Source of the DNA: Spirosoma sp.
GTDB taxonomy: Bacteria; Bacteroidota; Bacteroidia; Cytophagales; Spirosomataceae
DNA: 34,236 nt
Reading direction: 5' to 3'
Assembly: GCA_014377625.1 (NCBI GenBank)
Contig: JACMPG010000119.1
Location: forward strand, 1-34,236
The first letter of the stretch is position 1. Every line of letters begins with the position of its first letter. The notes below the pieces were generated by a model. It did not search any database. It saw only the letters and a program-made list of their open reading frames with translations, and was not told where the DNA came from. Both the position numbers and the translations under genes were made by a program. Of this stretch, positions 7,206-16,800 are shown piece after piece.

Positions 7206-9146
7206 ATGAAACCTGAACTACTCTGCGCGTTAATTCCGCTGTTTCCACTGATTGGCTTCATTATCAATGGCGTTGGATTTAGGCGTATTCCGAAAGGGGC
7301 TGCCGGTGCCATTGCACTAATCGCCGTTCTGGCGTCGTTCCTCACGTCGGCTTTTCTGTTCGGTGCGTTTGTCGGGCAGGAATCGTTGCCTAACAGTACC
7401 GACCCGCTGATTGCCACGCTCTTCAACTGGATTAGCGTCGGCGATTTGCAGATTAACTTCTCGTTCCAGATTGACCAGTTGAGTTTGCTTATGCTGCTGA
7501 TTGTGACGGGGGTTGGCTCGCTGATTCATCTGTACAGTATTGGGTACATGAAGCACGACGAAGGTTTTGGCAAGTTCATGGCCTTCATGAACCTGTTTAT
7601 TTTCTTTATGCTGTTGCTGGTGATGGGGTCTAACTTCGTCATTATGTTCATTGGCTGGGAGGGCGTCGGGCTGTGTTCGTACCTGCTTATCGGCTTCTGG
7701 AATACCAATACCAGCTACAACAATGCCGCCCGCAAAGCCTTCGTAATGAACCGCATTGGCGACCTCGGCTTTCTGCTCGGCATCTTCACCATCATCAATA
7801 CCTTCGGCACGGTCGAGTACGTCGACGTGTTCAGGCAGGCCGCGAGTCTACCCATTGGCGACAGTACAATTCTGCTCATCACGCTGTTGTTGTTCGTCGG
7901 TGCGATGGGTAAATCGGCGCAGATTCCGCTGTTTACGTGGCTGCCCGATGCTATGGCCGGACCAACGCCGGTATCGGCACTGATCCACGCGGCCACGATG
8001 GTGACGGCGGGGATTTATATGGTTGTCCGCTCGAACGTCCTGTACACGCTGGCACCGCTCACGCTGGAAATCATCGGTGGGATCGCCATTGCCACGGCCC
8101 TGCTGGCGGCTCTGGTTGGCCTCCTGCAAAACGACATCAAGAAAGTCCTGGCCTACTCTACGGTATCTCAGCTGGGTTATATGTTCCTCGGTCTGAGTGT
8201 TACTGCCTACACCGCCGGGATGTTCCACGTTATCACCCACGCGTTTTTTAAGGCCCTGCTGTTCCTCGCTGCGGGTAGCGTCATTCACGCCATGAGCGAC
8301 GAACAGGACATTCGGAAAATGGGTGGTCTGCGCAAAGCATTGCCCATTACGTTTGTTACGTTCCTGCTCGGTACGTGGGCAATTTCGGGGATTCCACCCC
8401 TGTCCGGCTTTTTCTCGAAAGACGAAATTCTGGCCCACGTTTTCGTCCAGAACAAGGTGCTTTGGGTGTTGGGCGTTATCGGTTCCGGGCTAACGTCGTT
8501 CTATATGTTCCGGCTGCTGTTCCTGACGTTCTTTGGCGAGTTTCGCGGTACGGACGAGCAGCGGCATCACCTGCACGAGTCGCCGGGCAGCATGACCGCC
8601 CCGCTGATTGTTCTGGCCATTCTGTCGGTCATTGGCGGGTTGCTTAACCTGCCGGGCGAATCCACGCCGGGTGGTGGGTGGCTGCATCACTTTCTGGAGC
8701 CGATTTTTGCCGGTTCTGCGCAGATAAATCCCACCGCTCTGACGCTTAACTTCGACCATACGACCGAGTATACGCTCATGGCGGTGTCGGCGGGCGTTGC
8801 GGTACTGTCGCTGGTTATTGCTTACTTCATGTACATCAGCCGTAAAGCTGTCCCCGCGCCCGACATTGCCGACCGGTCGCTACCCGAACAGGTGGTGTAC
8901 GGCAAATTTTACATCGATGAACTTTATGACGCTATCATTGTCCGGCCCATTCGCGGCATGGGCGACGCGCTGTACAGTTTTGGCGAGGGTCTGGTCGATG
9001 GCGTTGTGAACGGCACGGCCTGGCTGGTGCGGCAAGGTGCCGGGCAGTTGCGTCGGCTGCAAAGCGGTTCCATCGGTTTCTACGTCCTGGCGATGGTTGT
9101 CAGCATCGTGCTGATTTTCGCCCTGCGGTTCTTTATTCGATTCTAA
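7206..9146 (+). CDS. nuoL: NADH-quinone oxidoreductase subunit L
   Basis: This is the largest antiporter-like pumping subunit of complex I, 646 residues from the ATG at 7206 (MKPELLCALIPLFPLIGFII). The track start at 7131 reads through the upstream hairpin repeat and gives a basic, non-hydrophobic leader (MFPIRNVERRTLNFERR), so I reject it. Diagnostic strings are GWEGVGLCSYLLIGFW, LPDAMAGPTPVSALIHAATM and the lysine helix QNDIKKVLAYSTVSQLGYM. The long C-terminal amphipathic piston helix region precedes a last membrane segment (FYVLAMVVSIVLIFALRFF). nuoM begins three bases after the stop. Confidence 0.96.
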   Translation: MKPELLCALIPLFPLIGFIINGVGFRRIPKGAAGAIALIAVLASFLTSAFLFGAFVGQESLPNSTDPLIATLFNWISVGDLQINFSFQIDQLSLLMLLIVTGVGSLIHLYSIGYMKHDEGFGKFMAFMNLFIFFMLLLVMGSNFVIMFIGWEGVGLCSYLLIGFWNTNTSYNNAARKAFVMNRIGDLGFLLGIFTIINTFGTVEYVDVFRQAASLPIGDSTILLITLLLFVGAMGKSAQIPLFTWLPDAMAGPTPVSALIHAATMVTAGIYMVVRSNVLYTLAPLTLEIIGGIAIATALLAALVGLLQNDIKKVLAYSTVSQLGYMFLGLSVTAYTAGMFHVITHAFFKALLFLAAGSVIHAMSDEQDIRKMGGLRKALPITFVTFLLGTWAISGIPPLSGFFSKDEILAHVFVQNKVLWVLGVIGSGLTSFYMFRLLFLTFFGEFRGTDEQRHHLHESPGSMTAPLIVLAILSVIGGLLNLPGESTPGGGWLHHFLEPIFAGSAQINPTALTLNFDHTTEYTLMAVSAGVAVLSLVIAYFMYISRKAVPAPDIADRSLPEQVVYGKFYIDELYDAIIVRPIRGMGDALYSFGEGLVDGVVNGTAWLVRQGAGQLRRLQSGSIGFYVLAMVVSIVLIFALRFFIRF

Positions 9147-9149
9147 GAA

Positions 9150-10625
9150 ATGAACACACTTATTCTTATATTCTTCCCGGTGGTTGCCGCCCTGCTTATT
9201 GCACTGGCCAAAGGGCAGCGTAGTCGGGAAGCCGCGCTGATTGCTGCGCTGATTGAACTGGCATTTGTGGTAGTTATCTGCGTGCAGTTCCGGCCCGATG
9301 CCAGCTCGCAGTTCGATTTTGACTACGCCTGGATTGGTTCGCTGGGTATCCGGTTCAGCGGTGGTATCGACGGAATCAGTATTCTCCTCGTGTTGCTATC
9401 CGGAATTGCCGTGCCGCTGATTATCCTATCGACATTCAATCGGACATACAGCCGTGCCTCACAGTTTTACGCCCTGATTCTGTTTATGCAGGCCGCGATG
9501 ATAGGCGCATTTACAGCCCGCGACGGGTTCCTGTTCTACTTCAGTTTTGAGGTCGCGCTGATTCCGATTTACTTCCTCGCTGCGATGTGGGGGGGTGAAA
9601 ACCGGGTGGCCGTAACGTTGAAGTTTTTTGTCTATACCATCTTTGGCAGTTTGTTCATGCTGCTGGCATTCGTATATCTGTATTACCAGACGCCGTTGGT
9701 AGACGGGCATCACACCTCGGCCATCGCTGATTTCTATCAGCTGAATCTTACACCCGAAGCGCAAACGTGGCTGTTTTGGGCGTTTTTCGTGGCCTTCGCC
9801 ATCAAAATGCCGGTATTCCCGTTTCACACCTGGCAACCCGATACCTACGTCGAATCGCCAACGCCCGCTACGATGTTGCTGGCTGGTGTGATGCTCAAAA
9901 TGGGCGTTTACGGCCTGATTCGGTTTATTCTGCCTATCGTACCGCTGGGGGTGGAAACCTGGGGTAAAACGGCCATTATTCTGGCGGTGATCGGCATCAT
10001 CTGGGGTAGCATCATTGCTATCCGGCAACGTGACATGAAGCGTCTGATTGCGTATTCGTCGTTTTCGCACGTAGGTCTGATGGCGGCTGGCGTGTTCTCA
10101 CAAACCGAAACCGGGATGCAGGGCGCGTTGATTCAAATGCTGGCTCACGGCGTCAACGTTATCGGGATGTTCTTCGTAGCCGATATCATTTTCTCGCGCA
10201 CCCAAACCCGGCAACTCGATCAGCTCGGCGGTATTACCCGCAACACGCCCAAACTGACGGTTTACTTCATGATTATACTGTTGGGTAGTGTGGCCCTGCC
10301 GCTCACCAACGGCTTTATTGGTGAATTTCTGTTGCTGCACGGCGTCTATACGTATAACAATTACATTGGGCTGGCGGCTGGCTTTACCATCATCTTTGGC
10401 GCGGTGTATATGCTCCGTATGTTCCAGAAAAGCATGTTTGGTCCTGCTACCGCCCGTACAAAGAACTTTACTGACCTGACGCTTTCTGAGAGTCTGGTCT
10501 TTGTGCCGCTGGTCATCATGGTTTTCTGGATGGGCATCTACCCACAAACGTTTCTGAAACTCACTGAACCCGCTGTGGTCAATCTGATGAAATACATCGG
10601 CACTACGGTGGTATCACTCAAATAA
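9150..10625 (+). CDS. nuoM: NADH-quinone oxidoreductase subunit M
   Basis: This is the second antiporter-like pumping subunit of complex I, 491 residues and polytopic. Recognisable signatures are FSFEVALIPIYFLAAMWGG (with the key membrane glutamate), IKMPVFPFHTWQPDTYVESP, LAGVMLKMGVYGLIRF, and the broken-helix region RDMKRLIAYSSFSHVGLM. Length and order match NuoM. It starts three bases after nuoL and is followed by nuoN after five bases, so translation is likely coupled. Confidence 0.96.
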   Translation: MNTLILIFFPVVAALLIALAKGQRSREAALIAALIELAFVVVICVQFRPDASSQFDFDYAWIGSLGIRFSGGIDGISILLVLLSGIAVPLIILSTFNRTYSRASQFYALILFMQAAMIGAFTARDGFLFYFSFEVALIPIYFLAAMWGGENRVAVTLKFFVYTIFGSLFMLLAFVYLYYQTPLVDGHHTSAIADFYQLNLTPEAQTWLFWAFFVAFAIKMPVFPFHTWQPDTYVESPTPATMLLAGVMLKMGVYGLIRFILPIVPLGVETWGKTAIILAVIGIIWGSIIAIRQRDMKRLIAYSSFSHVGLMAAGVFSQTETGMQGALIQMLAHGVNVIGMFFVADIIFSRTQTRQLDQLGGITRNTPKLTVYFMIILLGSVALPLTNGFIGEFLLLHGVYTYNNYIGLAAGFTIIFGAVYMLRMFQKSMFGPATARTKNFTDLTLSESLVFVPLVIMVFWMGIYPQTFLKLTEPAVVNLMKYIGTTVVSLK

Positions 10626-10630
10626 AAATC

Positions 10631-12037
10631 ATGCTTCCCATCGTTGCTCTGTCTGTTTCTGGTATTGCGTTGCTGTTTCTGGGTTTTCAGAAGTCACGGG
10701 TGCTGCTGCTGCCTGCCGCTTTGCTGTTGCTGGTGATTGCGCTGGCCGCTAATTTTTACGACTGGAACAAGACGTACCTGTATTTCAACAACATGCTGCG
10801 CACCGATAACCTGTCGATGGTCTTTACCGCTATCGTACTGGGTTCGGCCTTTATGGTCATTGCCCTGAGCAGCCAGTTCATTGAAGACGAAGAATCCCAG
10901 CCTGCTGAATACTACGGTATCATCATGTTCTCGCTGGTGGGGGCCGTGATGATGATTGGCTTCGAAAACCTGATTATGCTCTTTGTGGGCGTCGAAGCCC
11001 TATCCATTGCCATGTACGTACTGACCGGCAGCGACAAGCGCAACCTGCGATCGAACGAAGCCGCGCTGAAATACTTTTTGATGGGCGCGTTCACTACCGG
11101 AATTCTCTTGTTCGGTATGGCTCTAATTTATGGGGCCACGGGCTCGTTCACGCTGGCCGGTATCGCGGCTTATACCGCCAACCCACAGGCGGGTTTGTCA
11201 TTACTGCTGTACGCTGGTTTGCTGATGCTCCTGATTGGTTTGCTCTTTAAAGTATCGGCGGCACCGTTCCACTTCTGGACACCGGACGTGTACGACGGCG
11301 CCCCCACTATTTTCACGGCCTTCATGTCGACGGTGGTGAAAACGGCGGGTTTCGCGGCTCTGTTCAAACTGCTGTCGGTCTCGTTCAATGGCGTATATAG
11401 TTTCTGGTGGGTTATGCTGGCTGTCATGGCGGCCCTTACGCTGGTCATCGGCAACGTCACGGCCGTATACCAGAATAGCTTTAAGCGCATGATGGCCTAT
11501 TCAAGTATCTCGCACGCGGGCTATCTGCTCATTGGTCTGGCCGCACTGGGTGCGCAGTCGGAGCAGGCTATTGTGTTTTACTCGCTGGCGTATTCGGTGG
11601 CTACGATCTCGGCCTTTGGCGTCCTGATTCTGGTAGCGCAGCAACGCCCGGCTCAGACGCTGACGAGTGGGGGCGTACTGGGCAATAACTTCGATGATTT
11701 CAATGGACTGGCGCGGCAGAATCCGTTGCTGGGTCTGGCCATGACCGTATCCATGCTGTCGCTGGCGGGTATTCCGCTCACAGCGGGGTTCTGGGGTAAG
11801 TTTTATATCTTCTCAACGGCCGTTGAGCGGGGTCAAATCTGGCTGTTGGTAGTAGCGGTACTGATGTCGGCGGTAGGTATTTACTATTATTTCCGGGTTA
11901 TTATTGCCATGTACTTCCGTGACGGAGCTACCGAATCTATCCGGGTATCGCCAGTTTACCAGTACGTGCTGGTAGCGGCTATTGCTATTACGATTGGGCT
12001 GGGCGTAGCACCGGGCCTGTTGCAGGGGTTGTTTTAG
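10631..12037 (+). CDS. nuoN: NADH-quinone oxidoreductase subunit N
   Basis: This is the third antiporter-like subunit of complex I, 468 residues. Diagnostic strings are LFVGVEALSIAMYVLTG, RSNEAALKYFLMGAFTTGILLFG, KVSAAPFHFWTPDVYDGAP and SFKRMMAYSSISHAGYLLIGL. It closes the nuoKLMN block. The next gene begins about 106 bases later behind its own candidate promoter box. No obvious terminator hairpin was seen after it. Confidence 0.96.
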   Translation: MLPIVALSVSGIALLFLGFQKSRVLLLPAALLLLVIALAANFYDWNKTYLYFNNMLRTDNLSMVFTAIVLGSAFMVIALSSQFIEDEESQPAEYYGIIMFSLVGAVMMIGFENLIMLFVGVEALSIAMYVLTGSDKRNLRSNEAALKYFLMGAFTTGILLFGMALIYGATGSFTLAGIAAYTANPQAGLSLLLYAGLLMLLIGLLFKVSAAPFHFWTPDVYDGAPTIFTAFMSTVVKTAGFAALFKLLSVSFNGVYSFWWVMLAVMAALTLVIGNVTAVYQNSFKRMMAYSSISHAGYLLIGLAALGAQSEQAIVFYSLAYSVATISAFGVLILVAQQRPAQTLTSGGVLGNNFDDFNGLARQNPLLGLAMTVSMLSLAGIPLTAGFWGKFYIFSTAVERGQIWLLVVAVLMSAVGIYYYFRVIIAMYFRDGATESIRVSPVYQYVLVAAIAITIGLGVAPGLLQGLF

Positions 12038-12093
12038 AGGTACCCATTAATCACTAATCGGTGGGAGACGCATCGAATCTGTCCTGATTTACC

Positions 12094-12101
12094 TATTTTT
12101 G
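12094..12101 (+). promoter_or_regulatory. candidate -7 box TATTTTTG before the GtrA-like gene
   Basis: This is an exact TAnnTTTG match 43 bases before the ATG at 12144. No -33 TTG lies at the expected distance. Confidence 0.4.
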
Positions 12102-12143
12102 AACGAAATTTCCGATTTTAAACAGCTATAAGCCGATTCTATA

Positions 12144-12692
12144 ATGCAGCACTGGCCTGGCAGAATCAGTGAATTAATAACAGCGGTTTCTACCGGTAAG
12201 CCCGTGAACGTGAGCAGCATTCAACAGCCCAAATTCAAAGTTTCCAAAAGCTTTTATTCGTTCTTCCTGACGGCTCTTTTGGGCGCGTCCGTCAACTTTC
12301 TCTCGCAGATTTTTTATCGGGAGTTTTTTCCATTTGGCACCAGCGTATTGCTGGGTTACCTGACCGCTACAATTGTTAGTTTCGCGCCAACTAAGCGGTT
12401 TGCTTTTTCGGCGGGTGGCACGGGAAATACGGGTCGCGAAGTGGTCAAGTTTTTTATCATCGCCTTTGTGGCTCTGGCTGTGCAGGTGGGCGTATCCAAG
12501 CTAACGTTGCACTACGTAGCCGATCCGTTCTTTCCGAATTTAGACCAGTTCTGGCAGGAAAAAGGCTCTCACGTGGTGGGTATGGGTGTCAGCTTTCTGG
12601 CCAACTACTTTGGTCATAAACTGCTTACTTTCCGTAGCACCGGCGTGTATGACTGGATAAGACCTTCTAAGGAAGATGAAGACGAATTGTAA
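12144..12692 (+). CDS. GtrA-like four-helix membrane protein
   Basis: This inner-membrane protein of 182 residues resembles the GtrA family, whose members are often implicated in moving lipid-linked sugars for cell-surface polysaccharides. After a polar N-terminus of about 40 residues come four hydrophobic segments: FFLTALLGASVNFLSQIFY, LLGYLTATIVSFAPTKRF, VVKFFIIAFVALAVQVGV and VVGMGVSFLANYFGHKLLTF. The pattern of a basic/aromatic patch after helix two (TKRFAF) and after helix four (HKLLTFR) is typical. The tail is acidic (KEDEDEL). No glycosyltransferase is adjacent, so its substrate cannot be inferred from context. Confidence 0.8.
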   Translation: MQHWPGRISELITAVSTGKPVNVSSIQQPKFKVSKSFYSFFLTALLGASVNFLSQIFYREFFPFGTSVLLGYLTATIVSFAPTKRFAFSAGGTGNTGREVVKFFIIAFVALAVQVGVSKLTLHYVADPFFPNLDQFWQEKGSHVVGMGVSFLANYFGHKLLTFRSTGVYDWIRPSKEDEDEL

Positions 12693-12810
12693 ATAGTACT
12701 TTTCGGATACAATACTTTTATTTTGAGCAGGTAAGATGTATTTAGTTGCATTATCCCAAAAAAGTGCCATTTTTACGCCGGTAAAAAAATAACCACCGCA
12801 AAAGAACACA

Positions 12811-13011
12811 ATGAAAAAACTTAGCACCCTCCTGTTTGTCGGCACCATGCTGACGTTTGCCGCCTGCCAAAGCAAGCCTAAGACGGAAGAAGCCGCCGTT
12901 GATTCGACCGCCGTAACCATGACCGACACCGCAGTTGTCATCACGGATTCGACCACGACGATGACAACGGATTCGACTACGATGATGGTACCTGACACTA
13001 CGAAGAAATAA
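12811..13011 (+). CDS. small Thr/Asp-rich predicted lipoprotein
   Basis: This is a 66-residue protein with a lipoprotein-type signal: MKKL, a hydrophobic stretch, and LTFAAC with the modified Cys at about residue 19. The mature part is low-complexity, with repeated DSTT/TDST units (VDSTAVTMTDTAVVITDSTT and so on) and no folded domain that I recognise. A strong terminator follows it. Similar short repeat-rich lipoproteins are common in Bacteroidetes and usually have no assigned function. Confidence in it being a real gene comes from the signal peptide, the clean ATG and the terminator. Confidence 0.75.
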   Translation: MKKLSTLLFVGTMLTFAACQSKPKTEEAAVDSTAVTMTDTAVVITDSTTTMTTDSTTMMVPDTTKK

Positions 13012-13034
13012 GTCAGTACCGCGTCACGATCTTC

Positions 13035-13064
13035 GAAAAAGCCCTATTTTTATAGGGCTTTTTC
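13035..13064 (+). terminator. strong Rho-independent-type terminator
   Basis: GAAAAAGCCCTAT and ATAGGGCTTTTTC form a perfect 13-base-pair stem with a 4-base loop, ending in a T-rich tract. It sits 23 bases after the lipoprotein stop. Because both flanks are A/T-rich it could work in either direction. Confidence 0.88.
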
Positions 13065-13078
13065 ATTTTTCCTCGTAC

Positions 13079-13108
13079 CAACTTATGTTGTGTCAACTTA
13101 CGTTGTGC
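13079..13108 (+). repeat. 15-base tandem direct repeat at the SprT start
   Basis: CAACTTATGTTGTGT is followed directly by CAACTTACGTTGTGC (13 of 15 bases identical). Each copy carries an in-frame GTG (13090 and 13105), so the duplication creates two possible starts for the SprT-like gene. Confidence 0.7.
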
Positions 13109-13722
13109 CAAATCAATTTACTCAGTTTGTTCCCCTATCAGCTGCTGCGTACTGTCAGCAACTTTATCAGGAGTACGGCTTTGTATATCAAGTCGTCAGG
13201 CCCCGCCGAACGCGCTTTGGTGATTTTCGACGGTGGCCCGACGGGCAAACGCGCATTACGGTCAACGCCAATCTGAATCCTTACGCATTTCTGATTACGT
13301 ATATTCACGAAGTGGCCCATGCTGATGTGTGCCGAACCCATAAGCGGAGGGTGCCGCCCCACGGAACGGCCTGGCAGCGGTCGTTTCAGCGGCTCATGCA
13401 GCCCTGCCTGACCGACACCGTTTTCCCGCCCGAAGTCCTGCAACCACTTTGTCAGTACATGACCCGGCCAGCCGCTACAACCTCGTCCCATCTGGCTCTG
13501 GTAGCGGCTCTGCGTCAGTTCGATACGATTCCGGATGATTTAGCGAATACGGTCTGTCTGCGCGAGGTGTCAGAAGGAAGTTTGTTTGCGTTTGCGAAAA
13601 AGACGTGGCAGCGTGGCACCATGCGCCGGACCCGCATCGTTTGTAAAGAACTATCGTCCGGTAAATCCTACGCAATCCTGGCCCATGCCTTAGTTGAACG
13701 TGTAATGAAGAATAGGGAGTGA
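13090..13722 (+). CDS. SprT-like zinc metallopeptidase
   Basis: This is a predicted zinc protease of the SprT/Spartan-like group, 210 residues if the GTG at 13090 is the start. The second GTG at 13105 or a later codon is equally possible, since no ATG precedes the conserved part. The catalytic helix is YIHEVAHADV (H73, E74, H77), with a third ligand in the following HGTAW (H91). This is the spacing typical of SprT-like domains. The C-terminal third (TMRRTRIVCKELSSGKSY) is the beta-rich tail seen in Bacteroidetes members and lacks a CxxC zinc ribbon. Its end overlaps the GTG start of porU by four bases. Function in this phylum is not established. Confidence 0.85.
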   Translation: MSTYVVPNQFTQFVPLSAAAYCQQLYQEYGFVYQVVRPRRTRFGDFRRWPDGQTRITVNANLNPYAFLITYIHEVAHADVCRTHKRRVPPHGTAWQRSFQRLMQPCLTDTVFPPEVLQPLCQYMTRPAATTSSHLALVAALRQFDTIPDDLANTVCLREVSEGSLFAFAKKTWQRGTMRRTRIVCKELSSGKSYAILAHALVERVMKNRE

Positions 13723-13828
13723 AAAATAAAGAACGAAATATCAGGATAACCAACTACGGGCTGAACCATCGCCTGTGGATGGCCTTGTTTTTTGTTCTTC
13801 ATTCCTCGCTCTTCGTTCTTCACTCCTT
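13715..13828. repeat. degenerate inverted repeat overlapping the start and signal peptide of porU
   Basis: The left side reads GGGAGTGAA.. and AAGAACGAA. The right side, inside the porU frame, contains TTCGTTCTTCACTCC, the complement of GGAGTGAAGAACGAA. The right side is itself a 21-base direct repeat (TTTGTTCTTCATTCC then TTCGTTCTTCACTCC). The arms resemble those of the element at 18511-18587 (GAGTGAAGAACG). Pairing is imperfect and needs a gap. Confidence 0.55.
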
Positions 13829-16800
13829 ACAAGCTCAATCCGTTCTGCGCGAGGGTGTCTGGCTTAAGATTAGCGTGACTCAAACGGGTGTGTACCGGCT
13901 TGACCGCGATGCGCTGGTACGCCAGAATCCCGCCTTTGCCAGTGCCGACCCGCGCCGGTTTCGGCTCTATGGTAACGGGGGCGCACCACTGCCCCAGCCC
14001 AACGCCATACCCCGCCCCGCCGACCTCTCCGAAAATGCCGTGCTGGTAACGGGCGAAGCCGACGGACGTTTTGATGCCGGAGACGCACTGCTGTTCTTTG
14101 GCCAGAGCCCACACACTGTTCAATACGATTCGGCGAGTCGGCGATTCTCGCATCGGGTTAATCCGTACTCCGATACGACGTTCTACTTCCTGACCATCGG
14201 TTCGGCAACAGGTTTGCGGATGGCCGAACGCCTGTCTGGAAACACGACTGCTGCGCCCACGGTTACCACCTTTACCGACTACCAGTTTTATGAACCTGAC
14301 CGGCTGAAATTACCGGGTCTGCACTCGGGACGCGACTGGCTGGCTGATTACCTGACCACCGATACCAGCAAAACCGTCCCCTTCGAGATGCCGGGGTTGC
14401 TGTCCAACACGCCCGTGCGGGTGCGTGCGGGTGTGGTAGCCGGCGCAATCACACCGACCGAGTTTCGGCTCAGTGTCAACGGCGCTCGGGTGGGTACGAT
14501 GCCGATGCTAAATATCTCGGGCTATCAATATGATTATCAGGGGTATGCCCGCACCGATACGTTTGTGGCCCGCCCCGCTGCTACCGATGCTCCCCTGCAA
14601 CTGCGACTATCATTCATGAAAAACGGGCAGTTTTCGGCGCAGGGGTATCTGGACTTTTTATCGGTAGAAGCTCAGCGCGAGTTGCGGCAGTACAGCCAGC
14701 CAACCTGGACCCGCCGATTACCGGCAGGACTGGTAGTGGTTAAGCAGGCCACGGCAAATCTGCGCGTCTGGGACGTAACGAATCCGATGTTGCCGCTGGT
14801 GCAAACCTACGTACTCGTGCCCGCCACAGAAGCCCGCTGGCAGAGCAGCCGTCAGCGCGATTATTTTTTGTTTACCGATGCCCAGCTACTCACGCCCGCA
14901 TCGGTTTTGTCAATTGCCAACCAGAATCTGCGCGGTCAGCCGGTGCCGAATCTGCTAATTCTGACGCCCGCAGCCTGGCAGGAGCAGGCCGAACGACTTG
15001 CCAAATTCCGGCGTGAGAACGACGGGCTGTCGGTGCTGGTGGCCACAACGCAACAGGTTTATAACGAATTTGGCTCTGGCCAGCCCGATCCAACGGCCAT
15101 CCGTGATGCGGTGCGCCATTTTTATCAGCAACAGCCCGACCAGATGCGGTACCTACTTTTGTTCGGCGATGCAACCTACGACTACCGGAACATTAACAGC
15201 GGAGTCAGCCTGGCGCAACTGGCCAACATGGTGCCGGTGTATGAAAGTCGGCAGTCGCTTCATCCCGTACTGAGCTATTCGTCCGACGATTATGTCGGGT
15301 TTATGGACGAAGCCGCCGGGCAATGGTCCGAAGATTACGAATCCGGTACGAATATCAGCAACCGTGGCGACCATCTGCTCCGGGTGGGCGTGGGTCGATT
15401 GCCAGTTAAATCAACGTCCGAAGCGCAGACGGTTGTCGATAAACTGATTCGCTACGCAACCGACCGAAAGCTGACGGGCGACTGGCAAACGCGCGTCATG
15501 CTCGTGGCCGACGATGGTGACTTCAACATTCACCAGCGCGACGCCGAGCAACTGGCTGAACAGATTGAAACTGTTGCCCCCACATACCGACCGGAACGTA
15601 TTTTTCTGGATAATTTTCCACAACAGGTTTCAACCACTGGTACGGTAAAGTTACCCGCCGTAAACCAGCTTATTAACCGCGCCATGATAGACGGGCGGCT
15701 TATTATTAACTACAGTGGCCACGGCGGAACGCTCACGCTGGCTGACGAGCAAATTGTTACCCTATCCGATATTCTGTCGTGGCGCAACCGTCGTTTGCCG
15801 CTAATTGTAACCGCCACCTGCCAGTTTGGCCGCTACGACGACCCTGCCGAGCAGTCGGGGGCGGAGTTGGCCTTGCTGAGCCGCGCGGGCGGGGCGGTGG
15901 GGCTACTCACAACCACCCGACCCGTGTATGCCAATACCAATCTACTGCTGAATGAAGCGTTTTACGGCTCAGTTTTCACGCCCATCAATGGGCAGATGCC
16001 GCGTTTGGGTGATGTAATGCGGGATACCAAAAACAACAGCCTGAGCGGCTCCGTAAACCGAAACTTCGCGCTCCTCGGTGACCCGTCCATGCGACTGGCC
16101 TATCCGCAGGCACAAATCGCGCTGACCACCGTGAATGGCCGTCCGCTAACTACTAACCGTACCGATACCCTCCGCGCTGGTCAAGCGGTTGAGCTAACCG
16201 GCGATATCCGACAGAACGGTCAGCGACTCACCGATTTTACCGGAATGGCCCGGCTCACGCTCTTTGATAAAGCGGTTACGCAGACTACACTGGGGCAGAA
16301 AGGCAACGAAAAAATGGCGTATCAGACCTTTGCCAATACTATTTTTTCGGGCCAAGTACCCGTGCAGCAGGGCCGGTTTACGATGCGATTCACGATGCCC
16401 CGGGATATCGACTATGCTGTTGGACCCGCTAAACTTTCTGCCTACGCCATTCGCAACGATAGCCTGTTCGATGCCGCCGGTAGTTCTGAACAATTGCGTG
16501 TAGGCGGTAGCGTACTATCGGATAGTATTGATACCCAACCACCTGTGTTGAGTATGTCGGTGGTGAGTGGTCAACAAACGGGCGAGTTCTGGCGGGTAAC
16601 TGGGCCGGACGTAGTGGTGCGCATTGGCCTGTCTGACAACCGGGGTATCAACGTGGCACGGTCGGGGCTGGGACACGAACTAACGGTGCAGTTAAACAAC
16701 CAATTGCCTGTTGTTTTGAATGATGAATACGTGGCCAGTGGTCCCAACGGGCGGCAGGGCGAGGTGTTGCATACGTTTCGGGGGCTGCTGTCTGGAACCT

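Noticed and set aside
13079-13108. Possible CRISPR-like repeat
   Set aside because: There are only two copies, directly adjacent with no spacer, and no cas gene is nearby.
13085-13276. 63-residue ORF from an ATG in the tandem repeat
   Set aside because: It is out of frame with the SprT-like protein, and its sequence has no domain; the HEVAH-containing frame is the real gene.
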